Assembly (NCBI GenBank): GCA_007922195.1 | Contig: ML681989.1 | Location: forward strand, 47,686,451 to 47,750,450 | Reading direction: 5' to 3' | Origin: Podocnemis expansa | Lineage: Eukaryota > Chordata > Testudines > Podocnemididae | Length of the DNA stretch: 64,000 nt | In this document: one piece after another, positions 10,271-19,621 of the stretch | How the letters are laid out: the number at the start of each line of letters is the position of its first letter | Position numbering within the stretch: position 1 is the stretch's first letter | The notes under the pieces: generated by a model | Told to the model about the DNA's origin: nothing | The model's input: the letters and a program-made list of their open reading frames with translations, nothing else | Database searches by the model: none | Made by a program: the position numbers and the translations under genes

Positions 10271-12209
10271 TATTTCCCCTATAACAGCCAAGGAACACTC
10301 TGGCTTAGTGGCACATTTAAACCAGGATAAATGGGGAAGACCTACAGTTCATGTAGAGTTTCAAAAGGGAGCGTTCGGACAAAATATGTTAATTGATACA
10401 GGTGCTGCTTTTTTCTTAGTTAGTACAAGGAAGAAAAATTTGTTTGGAAAACCAGTTTTGGTAAGAGATCTGCAAGGATTTAATGATGCTACAAGGAAAG
10501 TTTCATTCAGTTCGATAGTAAATTTCAAACTTGGAAATAAATATGGAAAAGGACAATTCGGCCTAATAAATTTAGATGGAAATGGAATATTAGGCAGGGA
10601 CATTTTGAGAAACCTTAAACTCACAACAGATTTAGTAAATAAAGTTCTATGGAAAATGCCTATAGGTGATGAAAATATTCCAACAGAATCAGAAATTATA
10701 GAAGCAGATTATATGCTGTCTGCAGTGAAAGCAGCTGAAGACATAAAATGGCCTGATTGGCCACCAGCCATCTTAGATATATCTTTAAGGCATAAAGAAG
10801 TGTGGGCAAAGAACAAGGCAGAATGTGGAAGGATCAACGCTGAAGTTTTAATCACAGGACCTGATCCCCCACCTCAAAAGCAGTACAGGTATCCTAAGGA
10901 ATCAGAAGAAAGTTTAGCGAAAACCATTCAAGGACTTATAGATCAAGGAGTGCTGGTAGAAAAACAAAGCAGAAATAATGCAGCAATTTGGCCAATTTTA
11001 AAGGCAGAAGGAAAGACATGGATAACAACAGTGGATTTTAGACCTTTAAATAAAGTCACGCCGATGACAGCACCAGTTGTGGCCAAATATCCTGATGTAA
11101 TGGCTTCCATAATAGGAGGAGCTAAATGGTTCACTGTGTTGGATCTGGTGAATGTTTTCTTTTCAATACCATTAGATCCAGACCGTTGGTACAAATTCAC
11201 ATTCACTTTTCAGGGAAGACAACTGTGTTTTTGCCGAGCCCCACAGGGATTTTCTTTGTCACCCACGATATGCCATATACATGTAATTAAAATGTGGGAT
11301 GACACGCCTAACAAGGATAATATCATATCTTATGTTGATGACATCTTGATCAGCACAAAAACCAGAGAAGAGAATTTAGAGATCTTGGATCAAGTTTTAC
11401 AGAAAATTAAGGGAACAGGATTTAAGGTGAGCCCTGAAAAAGCTCAGATTTGCCAACAGCAAGTGAATTATTTAGGAGTCACCTTAGGACAAGAAGGACA
11501 TTCTCCTGATAAACAAAGAGTAGAACTCTTGCAAAAATTGCCAGCCCCTACAGATGTTTCCACTCTCCAATCATTCTTAGGAATAACAAATTTTTCCAGA
11601 GATTTTGTGGAGAACTATGCAGAAAAAGCTTCTCCATTATACAAGTTATTGAAGAAAAGCACTCAATGGGAATGGGGTTCAGAACAGCAAAAAGCATTTA
11701 TACAGCTGAAACAAGCATTAGCACAAGCTCCAGCTTTAGCTTACCCAAAAGTAGGACAACCTTTTGTGCTTCAATTAACAACCACAAATACTGAAATGAG
11801 TGCAGTCCTTAGTCAAGATCATGGCACTGGAGTAAGACCTGTGACTTATGCATCCAGAAAACTCAATGGGGTAGAACAAGGCTTTATTCCATGTGAAAAG
11901 GAAGTCTTAGCCTTGGTATGGGCCTTGCAACATTGGGAATATTTAGTGGGATTATCCCTAGTACTGTTGAAGACTTCTCACTCTCCTGTAAAATATGTCT
12001 TGACTGGGAAAATCAACGATGGTCATGCATCCAGTCCTCAATTAGCTAAATGGACATTAGCTTTACTGAATAAGAATGTGAACATGGAAAAAGTTCCAGC
12101 ATTGTCTCCAGTCCCTTATGGACTTATTATAGAGGGAGAAAACATGAATGCCCGCTACCAGAGATTCTTCCAGAGGGCCCTATTCTGTTCCAAGGAGGAG
12201 AAGTATTAA
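10254..12209 (+). pseudogene. pol: ERV pol, protease and reverse transcriptase part
   Basis: One long open frame encodes retroviral protease fused directly to reverse transcriptase. Counting from the GTG at 10308, the protease active site LIDTGAA has its Asp at residue 30, and the conserved GILGRDIL block is at 93-100; both are intact. RT follows with motif A (FTVLDL, Asp279), motif B (APQGFSLSP, 311-319) and motif C (YVDD, 342-345). The connection domain and the start of RNase H come next. There is no dUTPase domain between gag and RT. The frame ends at 12209 because of decay; RNase H resumes just downstream. This 633-codon piece is the best preserved part of the provirus and would be the best handle for classification. 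Confidence 0.93.
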
Positions 12210-13594
12210 AGGAAATAAGGGCTGAAATAGATGAAATTTGGTCTGTGGATGGATCAAGATACCACAAGGAAGGACAAGCCTTTACTAGCTATGTGGCAAT
12301 CAGAATCTCTAATGAAAGTTATAAAGGGTCAATGTTCCCCACATTCAGCTCAAAGCAGCAGAGATAGTAGCTGTGATTGTAGTATTAGAAAATGTCCCAG
12401 AGGATAAACAAGTTGCTATCTTCACTGATTTGGATTGGGTATTAAGGGCTATAGTAGATTGGATGCCTCAATGGCAGAAGAGAGGAATGAAGTCAGCAGA
12501 TGGTAAATCCATAGGTCATTCTGAGAAGCTAATATATTTGTGGAATCTAACTCAAGGAAGATCACACCCAGTGTTAATGGGAAAAACAAAAGCACATAGG
12601 AAGAATACAGAAGAAGCTCAGTGGAACAATAAAGCAGATGAACAAGTCAAACTAGGAGCCAAGGAGGGGACTCCATTGGAACCCAAAGTAAAGTTTCCAA
12701 CTGTCCCTATAGCCAGCAGAGGAAAAGAACAAGTAGAAAAAGATGACTTACTTGCATTACAATGTAGAGATCTGGAAATAAAGAAGTTGGTCAAAAAAGA
12801 GGAATTCCAAGGATGGCGGATTAGACAACATGAAACAGGATTAGTATTGGCAACTAAAAAGGAAGATGACTTACCTGTATGGATAGTACCATCAGATCTT
12901 AGAGCAGAAGTGGTATCCTTAGCACATGATCATGGACACTTTGGCACAGACAAAACAACAGAAAGGCTACAAATGGCAGGTTGGTGGTCTAATATGAGGA
13001 CAGACATAGAGCAATATGTGAATAACTGTCTACCTTGTGCAACAAACAATGCAGATAGCAGAATATGAAAAGGAAAATTGAGACACCAAAGGACTGAAGG
13101 CCCATGGTCCAGAATAAAAATTGATTACATCGGTCCACTTTCCCAACAGGTAAAGGAAATAAATAATGCCTAGTAATAGTGGATCCATTCACCAAGTGGG
13201 TGGAAGCAATCCCCACTAAAAATAATACAGCTCTGACTACTGCAAGAGTATTAGTAGATCAAGTCTTTTCCAGATGGGGAATTCCAAGAGATTGACTCAG
13301 ATCAAGGTCCACATTTTGTAGGAGAAATAACAAAAGGATTATGCCAGGGATTTGGAATTAAACAAAGATTACAAATAGCAAGGGATCCTCAAAGTTCAGG
13401 ACAAGTAGAAAGAATCAACAGAACTATAAAACAGCTTTAAGAAAAGTAGCTAACTTACAAGAAAAAACTGGGATCAAAAGTTACCTTTAATATTAATGGC
13501 TATTAGAGTAACCATAGCATTTCATGGGGTAACACCATTCAAGGAGATGACTGGAAGAAACAATTGAATGCCAGAGCAATGGTGGTTAGCTGGG
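12210..13594 (+). pseudogene. pol: ERV pol, RNase H and integrase N-terminal/core part (frameshifted)
   Basis: RNase H is recognisable by SVDGS at about 12243, FTDLDW at about 12423 and NNKADE at about 12630, with one frameshift near 12345. The integrase zinc-binding domain follows: a His pair in HDHGHFG (about 12928-12945) and CLPC (about 13030-13040). The catalytic core has Asp in IDYIGP at about 13122, Asp in DQGPHF at 13300-13302 and Glu in GQVERIN at 13408-13410. The last two are exactly 36 codons apart, the D,D-35-E spacing of retroviral integrases. Several frameshifts and stops lie between 13065 and 13500. The gene is cut at about 13594, after a Pro-Glu-Gln-Trp-Trp stretch, by the CR1 copy A insertion. 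Confidence 0.88.
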
Positions 13595-13671
13595 AATCAT
13601 AGAATCATAGAGTTGGAAGGGACTTCATAGGTCATCTAGTCCAACCCCTGCCAAAGGCAGGACCACTCCCA

Positions 13672-14804
13672 CTAAACCATCCCAGTCATGGTTTTGTCCA
13701 GCCGGGCCTTAAACACCTCCAAAGATGAAGACTCCACCACCTCCCTCGGCAGCTCATTCCAAGGCTTCACCACTCTCCTAGTAAAAAAGTTTTTTCTAAT
13801 ATCCAGCCTCGACCTCCCTAACCGCAACTTGAGAACATTGGTCCTCATTCTGTCCTCTGTTATTACCGAGAATAGTCGAGCTCCATCTTCCTTAGACCAT
13901 CCCTTCAAGTAGTTGAAGGTTGCTATCAAATCCCCCCTCAATCTTCTCTTCTGCAGACTAAATAAGCCTAATGCTTTCAGTCTTTCCTCATTGGGCTTGT
14001 GCTCCAGCCCTTTAATCATTTTGGTTGCCCTCCTCTGAACTGTCTCTAGCATGTCCCTGTCCTTTTTGTAGTGGGGAGCCCAAAACTGAACACAGTATTC
14101 TAGATGTGGCCTTACCAGTGCAGAATAGAGGGGAATGATCACATCTCTTGATCTGCTGGTAATACTTCTTTTGATGCAGCCCAGTATGCCATTGGCCTTT
14201 TTGGCAGCAAGAGCACACTGCTGACTCATATCTAGCTTCCCATCCACCATGACCCCCAGGTCCTTTTCTACACTGGCATGCTTCCACTTCCATAATGGAG
14301 CTCTGAGCAGTCATAGAGCTCTTTTACATATAACGCTACTCCTCCCCCTCTTCTTCCCTGCCTGTCTTTCCTGAACAGTTTATACCCATCCATGGCAGAG
14401 CTCCAGTCGTGCACACTATCCCACCACGTCTCCGTTATTCCTATAATATCATAGTTCCTTGTCTGTGCTAGTATTACCAATTCTTCTTGCTTATTTCCCA
14501 GGCTCCTCGCATTAGTGTACAGGCACCTAAGATACCCGGTCGATTGCCCTACTTTGTCATGTTGATTTCCAGTTCTATTATATAAACCTCCTTGCATTTT
14601 TTCTTGGAGTTCTCCTCCCCCACTCTCCTCACATATTGGGGATTCAGTAGAGCATTTAAGACATTTATTTGATTCCCCCCCCATGTTCCAACTACCTTCT
14701 CTTTTATTGCTGTTGATACAGTCCCAGCACCCCCCAAGTTCCATCCCTTCCCCCAGATCACCCATATTGTTACTTACCTGTGGGCTTTGGTCTCCTTCCC
14801 CCAT
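13672..14804 (-). pseudogene. CR1 ORF2 remnant: endonuclease start joined to C-terminal domain
   Basis: The N-terminal frame (14804 down to about 14270) contains the APE-type endonuclease opening CLYTNARSLGNKQEEL and ITETWW. It breaks after a HYGSG phrase near 14272. The next recognisable residues ([12 protein letters not shown], from about 14260) belong to the far C-terminal part of ORF2, past the RT fingers and palm. That part continues through [11 protein letters not shown] and [16 protein letters not shown] to 13672. Comparison with copy B shows the end of the endonuclease and all RT catalytic motifs are absent, so this copy could not have moved by itself after the deletion. Confidence 0.85.
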
Positions 14805-14809
14805 TGAAC

Positions 14810-15873
14810 CTAGTTTAAAGCCCTCCTCACTAGGTCAGCCAGTCTGTGCCCAAACACGCTCTTCCCCTTCCTGGACAGCTGAAGGCCATCTCTGCCTATC
14901 AATCCTCTGTCCTGAAACAGGACTCCATGGTCAAGGAAGCCAAATCCCTCCTGACCACACCATCTTTGCAGCCAGGCATTCACCTCTGGATGCATCTGTC
15001 TCTCCTCAGGCCTCTAGCCCTGACTGGAAGGATCAAGGAGAACACCACCTGTGCTCCAAACTCCTTCACCCTCGCTCCCCGAGCCCTGAAGTCACCTTTG
15101 ATCTGCTGAGGATCACGTCTCACAGTATCATTGGTACCCACATGGATAAGAAGCATGGGGTAGTAATTTGAGAGGAGGATGATTTTAGACAATCCCTCCA
15201 TTACATCATGGATACGGGCACCTGGCAGGCAGCATACCTCTCTAGAGGCCTTGTCAGGGTGACAGATGGGCGCCTCTGTTCCTCTCCGGAGTGAGTCCCC
15301 AATCATCACAACCCTACGTTTCCTCTTAGGTGAGGTGGCTGTGGTCTGCCCAGCCTTTGGGGTGGATGGCAACTCCTCTACCTCCTTTAGTGTGTCCAGC
15401 ACCGCATAACGGTTCCTCACCACAGTGGATGGTGGGATGTGAGCAGGCGTGGAACACTGTCTACTGCCAGAGGTGACCAGCTGCCAGTGTCCTTCCTCTG
15501 CCATAGGCATTCCATCCATTTCCAGAGCTGTGGCAGTAGCCCTTGGCATTGGGATAGGGACCTCCTCCTTGCAGGTCTCATCGTGGACACTGTCAAGGAA
15601 CTTTTCAAGGGCATAGATACCCCTGAGTCGTGACATCTCCTCCTGTAACTCTCCTACCTGTTTCTTAAGAGATGCCACCAGAAGGCACCTATCACATAGG
15701 CTCATCTCCCTAGCCTGATCATCAGTGGCAGGAAAATGAAGGCCACACTCCCTGCAATTCCACACCAGGGTCTGGGTGGAGATATCCATGGACAGACAGT
15801 CTGTCTGGCTACAAACAGAGGCAAAGGAAACAGCAGGGGTGCTGGCTCCAGCAGTACAGCTCCTCTTCACCAT
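14810..15873 (-). pseudogene. CR1 ORF1: zinc-ribbon, coiled coil and SGNH-type esterase domain
   Basis: Starting at the ATG at 15873 (good context, MVKRSC), the protein first shows two Cys-x2-Cys pairs (CRECG and CDRC) typical of the CR1 ORF1 zinc module. A short coiled coil (KKQVGELQEEMSRLR) follows, then a Pro/Ser-rich linker, a basic KRKRR stretch and an esterase domain. The esterase blocks are GDS (VMIGDSL) and GTND (HVGTNDT). The last block reads RDGLQLS in a second frame (14995-14810), after a frameshift near 14985. In this family the position after DGL is normally the catalytic His, so this copy has Gln there. ORF1 proteins bind RNA and act with ORF2 in retrotransposition. This copy is broken. 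Confidence 0.8.
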
Positions 15874-15932
15874 CTTGGCCTCACCAAACTCCCTCGTAAA
15901 CTCCCCTGTTCGCAAGCTCCCTCTGGTCGCTC

Positions 15933-15991
15933 AAGCAGTGGCTTTTAAAGGCCTTCTCNNNNNNNNNNCAGTGGCTTTTAAAGGCCTTCTC
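15933..15991. other. assembly gap (10 N) flanked by identical sequence
   Basis: Ten Ns occupy 15959-15968. The 23 bases cagtggcttttaaaggccttctc end just before the gap and start again immediately after it. This is the usual look of an unresolved overlap or a collapsed tandem repeat in the CR1 5' UTR, so the real distance here is unknown. The open frame that crosses the gap is not a gene. Confidence 0.95.
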
Positions 15992-16049
15992 TGCCTAGGT
16001 CAGCCCTTGCCCCTTATTAGTCACACAGGGGCAGGCAAATCCCCCACAT

Positions 16050-16409
16050 GAGTTACAACCAAAAGTATTAAATGATCAATGGATGCAACAACTTTTGAAA
16101 TCAATTTCTGAAACCCACAAACAGATAGCAATAGCTTTGAAAGCTAAAACTCAGCAGATGGATCAAAAGCTAGGACCAATTCTGCACCCACAGGAATGGC
16201 AAATAGGAGATAGGGGTATGCATAAGCAGTTTAAAGAAAAGTAACATGTTATTTGTCCTGTGTGGGAAGGACCTGTTAGGACTGTTAATAAAGCTAGTCC
16301 CACAGTATATATTTTGGAAGTATGACAAGGAAAAAGAAAAGTAGCAAAATGGTTTCACTCTTCACAGATGAAGAAATGGAAAGGAAATCCCACAGTAAAA
16401 GAAGGGTAA
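16050..16409 (+). pseudogene. pol: ERV integrase C-terminal domain
   Basis: The integrase frame resumes to the right of the CR1 with ELQPKVLNDQW. It continues through a helical region and a DNA-binding SH3-like C-terminus recognisable by IGDRGMHKQFKEK, CPVWEGPVR, TVYILEV and KWFHSSQMKKWK. A TAA at about 16244 and a TGA at about 16323 interrupt it, and the frame closes at 16407-16409. Together with the upstream part this completes pol. The following 90 bases are non-coding and lead to the first accessory splice acceptor. Confidence 0.85.
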
Positions 16410-16481
16410 AAATGCTATCTTGAGTCAGTGTAAATAGTGTATATAATAGCTCAGAACCAGAGTCTAAGTATAGTTAAAATT

Positions 16482-16494
16482 ACTATCCTTATAG
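16482..16494 (+). promoter_or_regulatory. splice acceptor 1 (before accessory gene 1)
   Basis: The run actatccttatag ends in AG at 16494, only 5 bases before the ATG at 16499. It is a pyrimidine-biased stretch and the weakest of the five. Its value comes from recurring in the same position before each downstream gene. Confidence 0.5.
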
Positions 16495-16498
16495 GAAA

Positions 16499-16954
16499 AT
16501 GGAAAGTGATGGCAAAGACAGTGGATATGGAAGTGCTAGAGAGGAGTGAAATGAATTAGGATTACTAGATGGAGAAGTTGCTAAACTGATAGAAGATACG
16601 GAACATAGATGGGTCATTCCCACAGTTGTTATAATAAGGGAAGAATTTAAAAGTATATATTTTACCATATACACAGGAGCCACCTTCTCAATCCTAAATT
16701 GCCATGGCTCAAACATCAAAGGATTAGCCACAGAAGAAAGAATATGGGTTCATTCTTCTGGAGGATGGGCTGCAATTCCTATAAGTGTCTCTATGGCTGT
16801 ACAGATAGGAAAAAGAATGATGAAAGGACGTTTTGGGCTTATGGATTTAGGTCCAGGACAGCATAGTGTATTAGGACTAGATGCCACCTATGTAATGAAA
16901 TGTAAAATAGATAGAAGAAGAAGAAGATTGATAGAAGATAATGATGATGATTAA
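16499..16954 (+). pseudogene. accessory gene 1: pseudo-protease, Asp-Thr-Gly changed to Tyr-Thr-Gly
   Basis: The frame from ATG 16499 to TAA 16952-16954 is 151 codons, with one in-frame TGA at 16547-16549 and no indel. A short polar N-terminus precedes a retropepsin-like core. The strand segment FTIYTGATFSIL lines up with the pol protease active site LIDTGAAFFLV, with Tyr replacing the catalytic Asp. The later segment FGLMDLG...VLGLD lines up with FGLINLD...ILGRD. Retropepsins act as homodimers with one Asp from each chain, so this protein could not be a normal protease. The C-terminus is very basic, then acidic (Arg5, then Asp-rich). It lies directly after integrase with its own splice acceptor. 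I infer descent from the protease by duplication. Role unknown; modulation of the true protease is one idea. Confidence 0.7.
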
Positions 16955-17012
16955 GAATAGAGTAATAAGTAGTAAAGGTGAGTAAAGGTGATAGATAATC
17001 AGGTTATTTCTT

Positions 17013-17025
17013 TTACAAAACCTAG
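17013..17025 (+). promoter_or_regulatory. splice acceptor 2 (before accessory gene 2)
   Basis: A pyrimidine-rich stretch (ttatttcttttac at about 17004-17016) leads to cctag ending at 17025, 6 bases before ATG 17031. This is good acceptor geometry. Confidence 0.6.
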
Positions 17026-17030
17026 AAAAC

Positions 17031-17660
17031 ATGGCAGAAAGATTTGAAGAAGTCTCCTCCATAGAAGACGATGAGGTTTTATGACTATTAGATCACAGAG
17101 GAACAACACCATTAAGTCAAGAAATTACAAGAATTACATGAGAATTAAACTCAGAGGAAGTTCACCCATTCAGACCATCCTGGATGGAGGAAATAATGCA
17201 AGATCCACCATTTAATGCTCTTGCTGAAACGGAAGAAAAGGCCGTTCAAACAGAAAAAGCTCCTGGGATCATAGGTTTGAAATGTGGAATCATTCCTTTA
17301 TTAAGAGACTGTGTCAATAGGCCAATGATAGCAGTACATATTGAAATACAAGATGAGGAAATAAGTCAAATCTACTACATTGACTCAACTACTCCACCGT
17401 CTATAATAAATACCAAAGTAATACCACAAATTCTCCTTTATAGATCGACAAAGAAGATTCAAGTGAGCAGGATGTTAGGAAAACTGGAAACCTCAATTCC
17501 CATGACAATGCACTTGGGAAAGAGAAGAATTCCCAACGTGGAATTTGGTCTAATAGAAGTAGACAAGACCCCATTTGGAATAGCAGGAATTGAAGTCCTA
17601 AGAGCTCTTAAATGTTTCCTGGATTTTGGAGGAAATTTCCTGATTTATCAACTTAACTGA
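17031..17660 (+). pseudogene. accessory gene 2: pseudo-protease with Asp-Ser-Thr
   Basis: The frame from ATG 17031 to TGA 17658-17660 is 209 codons, with in-frame TGA codons at 17082 and 17139 and no frameshift; the last 158 codons are open. After an acidic N-terminus of about 90 residues comes the retropepsin-like core. The strand IYYIDSTTPPSII aligns with the protease active site; this is the only one of the four copies that keeps the Asp, but Thr-Gly has become Ser-Thr. The second block FGLIEVD...GIAGIEVLRAL aligns with FGLINLD...GILGRDILRNL of the pol protease. The copy is about 30 percent longer than copy 1 because of its N-terminus. It lies between accessory genes 1 and 3 with its own acceptor. 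Function unknown. Confidence 0.7.
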
Positions 17661-17941
17661 AATTCTAAGAAAATATATATATAAAAATGTTAGACTAAAT
17701 GTAGAAATCAGTTAAATAGCTATAGCAATTGAAATAAGGAAAAAAATTAGGACATTATAGTTTAAAAGAATAAAAATGAGAGTAGAATGTTTAATTTTTG
17801 CAAAAGATATTTATATATATGGTAGTAAATGCTTAATAAATAGTTACTAAAAGTTGATAGTCAGTAAAAGTCTGATAGTTTGAATAACAAATTTTATTAT
17901 TCTAATTTTTGCTCAAGGACAGAATAGAGAAAGGGAAAGAG
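17661..17941 (+). other. AT-rich spacer between accessory genes 2 and 3
   Basis: About 280 bases of A/T-rich DNA, with tatatata near 17671-17682 and several taa-containing phrases, and no open frame of interest. It would serve as intron sequence upstream of acceptor 3. Confidence 0.6.
17893..17917 (+). promoter_or_regulatory. splice acceptor 3 (before accessory gene 3)
   Basis: A long pyrimidine-rich tract (ttattattctaatttttgct) ends in caag at 17917, 25 bases before ATG 17942. The acceptor context is strong. Confidence 0.6.
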
Positions 17942-18474
17942 ATGGATATGGCTGAGGGATAGATCAGAGAAAGGGATTTGATTGAAGCAGAAGACGCAGA
18001 AAGAGGACAAGACCAGGCAGCCTTTCCAAAGCAAGGATTTATAGACGAATATGAAACGGAGGCGGAGGACTGGGAGAGAGACAGAGACCCTATTGTGCAA
18101 ATATTTAGATCAGGAAGAGGATCTCTGACTGTTCCAGCGCTTCTGGAATATGAGGGACTGACGACAACAGTTTTTTTTTTTTTTTAATTTTGATTCCCAG
18201 TTCCACACATTCCATTTTAAATGTTAATCAATTATCCATTCCTCCTCCCCAATCTGGTCTGGTAAGATATTACCAGAGGCCTACAAAGCAGCAGCCCATT
18301 TTAATGCCCTTGAGCCATCCCATTCCAGTAGAAATAGGACAAAGAAGAGTAAATCATCAATTTGGAATAATTAATGTAAACCCAAATGTTAGGAGCACTT
18401 TGGGAGAAGACCTTCTCTTAAAGATAAACGGAAAAATAATTGACATCGATAGATTAGAAATTAGGGAAATATAG
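17942..18474 (+). pseudogene. accessory gene 3: pseudo-protease with Pro-Ser-Ser; broken at a T15 run
   Basis: The reading starts at ATG 17942 (a second in-frame ATG is at 17948), with a TAG at 17960-17962. An acidic, charged N-terminus is followed by the core strand LTVPALLEYEGLTTTVF. A run of 15 T (18171-18185) then breaks the frame. In the next frame the sequence continues LIPSSTHSIL, which aligns with the protease active-site strand, with Pro-Ser-Ser at the Asp-Thr-Gly position. It ends with FGIINVN...STLGEDLL, aligning with FGLINLD...GILGRDIL, and closes at TAG 18472-18474. The T-run probably grew from a few Phe codons. The tract VPALLEYEG also aligns with IPTVVIIRE of copy 1. Catalytically dead by sequence. 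Function unknown. Confidence 0.65.
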
Positions 18475-18731
18475 GAGAAAGTAAGATAAGATTGTTAACA
18501 AGTTTAAGTTTTAATGTTTGTTATTAGTATTAGGAATAGGTTTCAGTTTCAGTTTTGTTATTGATATTATAGAAAATTTGATAGGCATTTCAATGGAAAT
18601 AAATAAACCAATAAGTTATGTTAAATAAATTTGTTTAATGACAGAAAGACAGACTTTGTGTTTATTTCTATATAGATAATTATAAGAAGGTAATAAAGGG
18701 TTCTATATCTTTTAAATTCCAGAAAAGTCAT
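18475..18731 (+). other. AT-rich spacer between accessory genes 3 and 4
   Basis: 257 bases, rich in T and A with several taaa motifs and no credible open frame. It ends in the acceptor for gene 4. Confidence 0.6.
18700..18722 (+). promoter_or_regulatory. splice acceptor 4 (before accessory gene 4)
   Basis: ttctatatcttttaaattccag ends in CAG at 18722, 10 bases before ATG 18732. It has a good pyrimidine tract with the preferred C before AG. Confidence 0.65.
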
Positions 18732-19226
18732 ATGGCAAAACAATTAATGAGGATTGAAATGCTAGAAGCTGAAGAAGCAGAAGCGCCAGGGAGAGAAGCA
18801 GTATTACAAACTCAAGAAGCTCAAGGACAGGAAGATGTTGTTAATCATATAGGAGAAGAACCTGAGACAGGACCAATCATTAGAATTATCCAAAACCCCA
18901 TTACTCAGTTTATGATGATCCCTGTGAACATATATCATTCACAGCACATACAGTTGGAGTATTTTAATTTAGTGCCTACTGAATCTAGATCTTTAGTAAA
19001 TTTGTATAGAATGGAAGAATTGCCTCCTGTAACAGGTCAAGTAAGATTCCACAGGACCAAAATATATTTAACTCATCCCCTTCATATACGAATTGGAAGG
19101 AAGAGTATCTATCACAGGTTTGGAGTTATGTTTTGGCCGTACTCTACATTAGGGATTGTTGGAAAAGACATAAAAGGTACAGTGGATGAAGTTCACTTGG
19201 AGATTCAGGAAGTACCAGTGAATTAG
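18732..19226 (+). CDS. accessory gene 4: intact pseudo-protease ORF with Pro-Thr-Glu
   Basis: This is the only accessory frame with no lesion: 164 codons from ATG 18732 to TAG 19224-19226. The N-terminal 50 residues are Glu/Ala/Gln-rich (EAEEAEAPGREAVLQTQEA). The core strands follow: MMIPVNIYHSQHIQLEYF, then LVPTESRSLV at the position of the protease LIDTGAAFFLV, and RFGVMFWP...LGIVGKDI at the position of FGLINLD...GILGRDI. The catalytic Asp-Thr-Gly is Pro-Thr-Glu, so it cannot be a retropepsin. It has its own acceptor and sits just upstream of env. An open frame in an otherwise decayed provirus could be chance or a sign of later retention. A diverged dUTPase was considered and does not fit. 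Function unknown. Confidence 0.7.
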   Translation: MAKQLMRIEMLEAEEAEAPGREAVLQTQEAQGQEDVVNHIGEEPETGPIIRIIQNPITQFMMIPVNIYHSQHIQLEYFNLVPTESRSLVNLYRMEELPPVTGQVRFHRTKIYLTHPLHIRIGRKSIYHRFGVMFWPYSTLGIVGKDIKGTVDEVHLEIQEVPVN

Positions 19227-19321
19227 ATATCAGTTTACTGATGGAAAAAGAAATAAATAAAAGAACTCTTTTAAGGTATAAAATGAATAATCTCATTATT
19301 GTTAAAAAAAAGAAGGAAGGG

Positions 19322-19345
19322 TGCTTTGTTTTTATCTCATTTCAG
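19322..19345 (+). promoter_or_regulatory. env splice acceptor
   Basis: tgctttgtttttatctcatttcag ends at 19345. It is a textbook pyrimidine tract plus CAG, 11 bases before the env ATG at 19356. Confidence 0.75.
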
Positions 19346-19621
19346 AATTAAATTAATGGAAGATGGATTGGTATTCATACTTGCTCTTTTGGGTCTTCTT
19401 GCACTCACATTGCTGCTATGGTGGTGCAAACAAGACAGTCCTGACTGCAACTATTGAATGGAGCAAACAATCAGAAGATGATAGCATCGTGTATGGAAGT
19501 ACAGAAGAATGCATTTTCTTTCTCACATCATTAAAATAATACAAAATTAGAAGTACGTATGGGACCAATACGAATTATCGAGTCCATAGTCAAAAACAAA
19601 GGGTTTTCTGCAAATAGTGCC

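Larger units (their letters stand above)
13595..16049 (-). mobile_element. CR1 LINE copy A inserted in the ERV integrase (internally deleted)
   Basis: The 3' end lies at the left edge and shows the CR1 terminal repeat (atcatagaatcatagag on the + strand at about 13596). The 5' region lies at the right, near 16049. Reading on the minus strand there are: 5' UTR, ORF1 (15873-14810), the start of ORF2 with the endonuclease N-terminus (14804-14270), then a jump to the C-terminal part of ORF2 (14250-13672) and the 3' tail. The endonuclease remainder and the whole RT catalytic domain are missing. On both sides the ERV integrase reading resumes (PEQWWLAG on the left, ELQPKVL on the right), so the insertion is clean. 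It postdates the ERV. Confidence 0.92.

Noticed and set aside
16499..19226. Accessory frames as dUTPases
   Set aside because: Some retroviruses carry dUTPase in or near pol, but I see none of the dUTPase motifs. The two shared blocks match the retropepsin active-site strand and the G-R-D region instead.
19303..19320. Purine tract (aaaaaaaagaaggaaggg) as a central polypurine tract or 3' PPT
   Set aside because: It lies before env, not before an LTR, and nothing else supports a priming role; the A run may be simple sequence.
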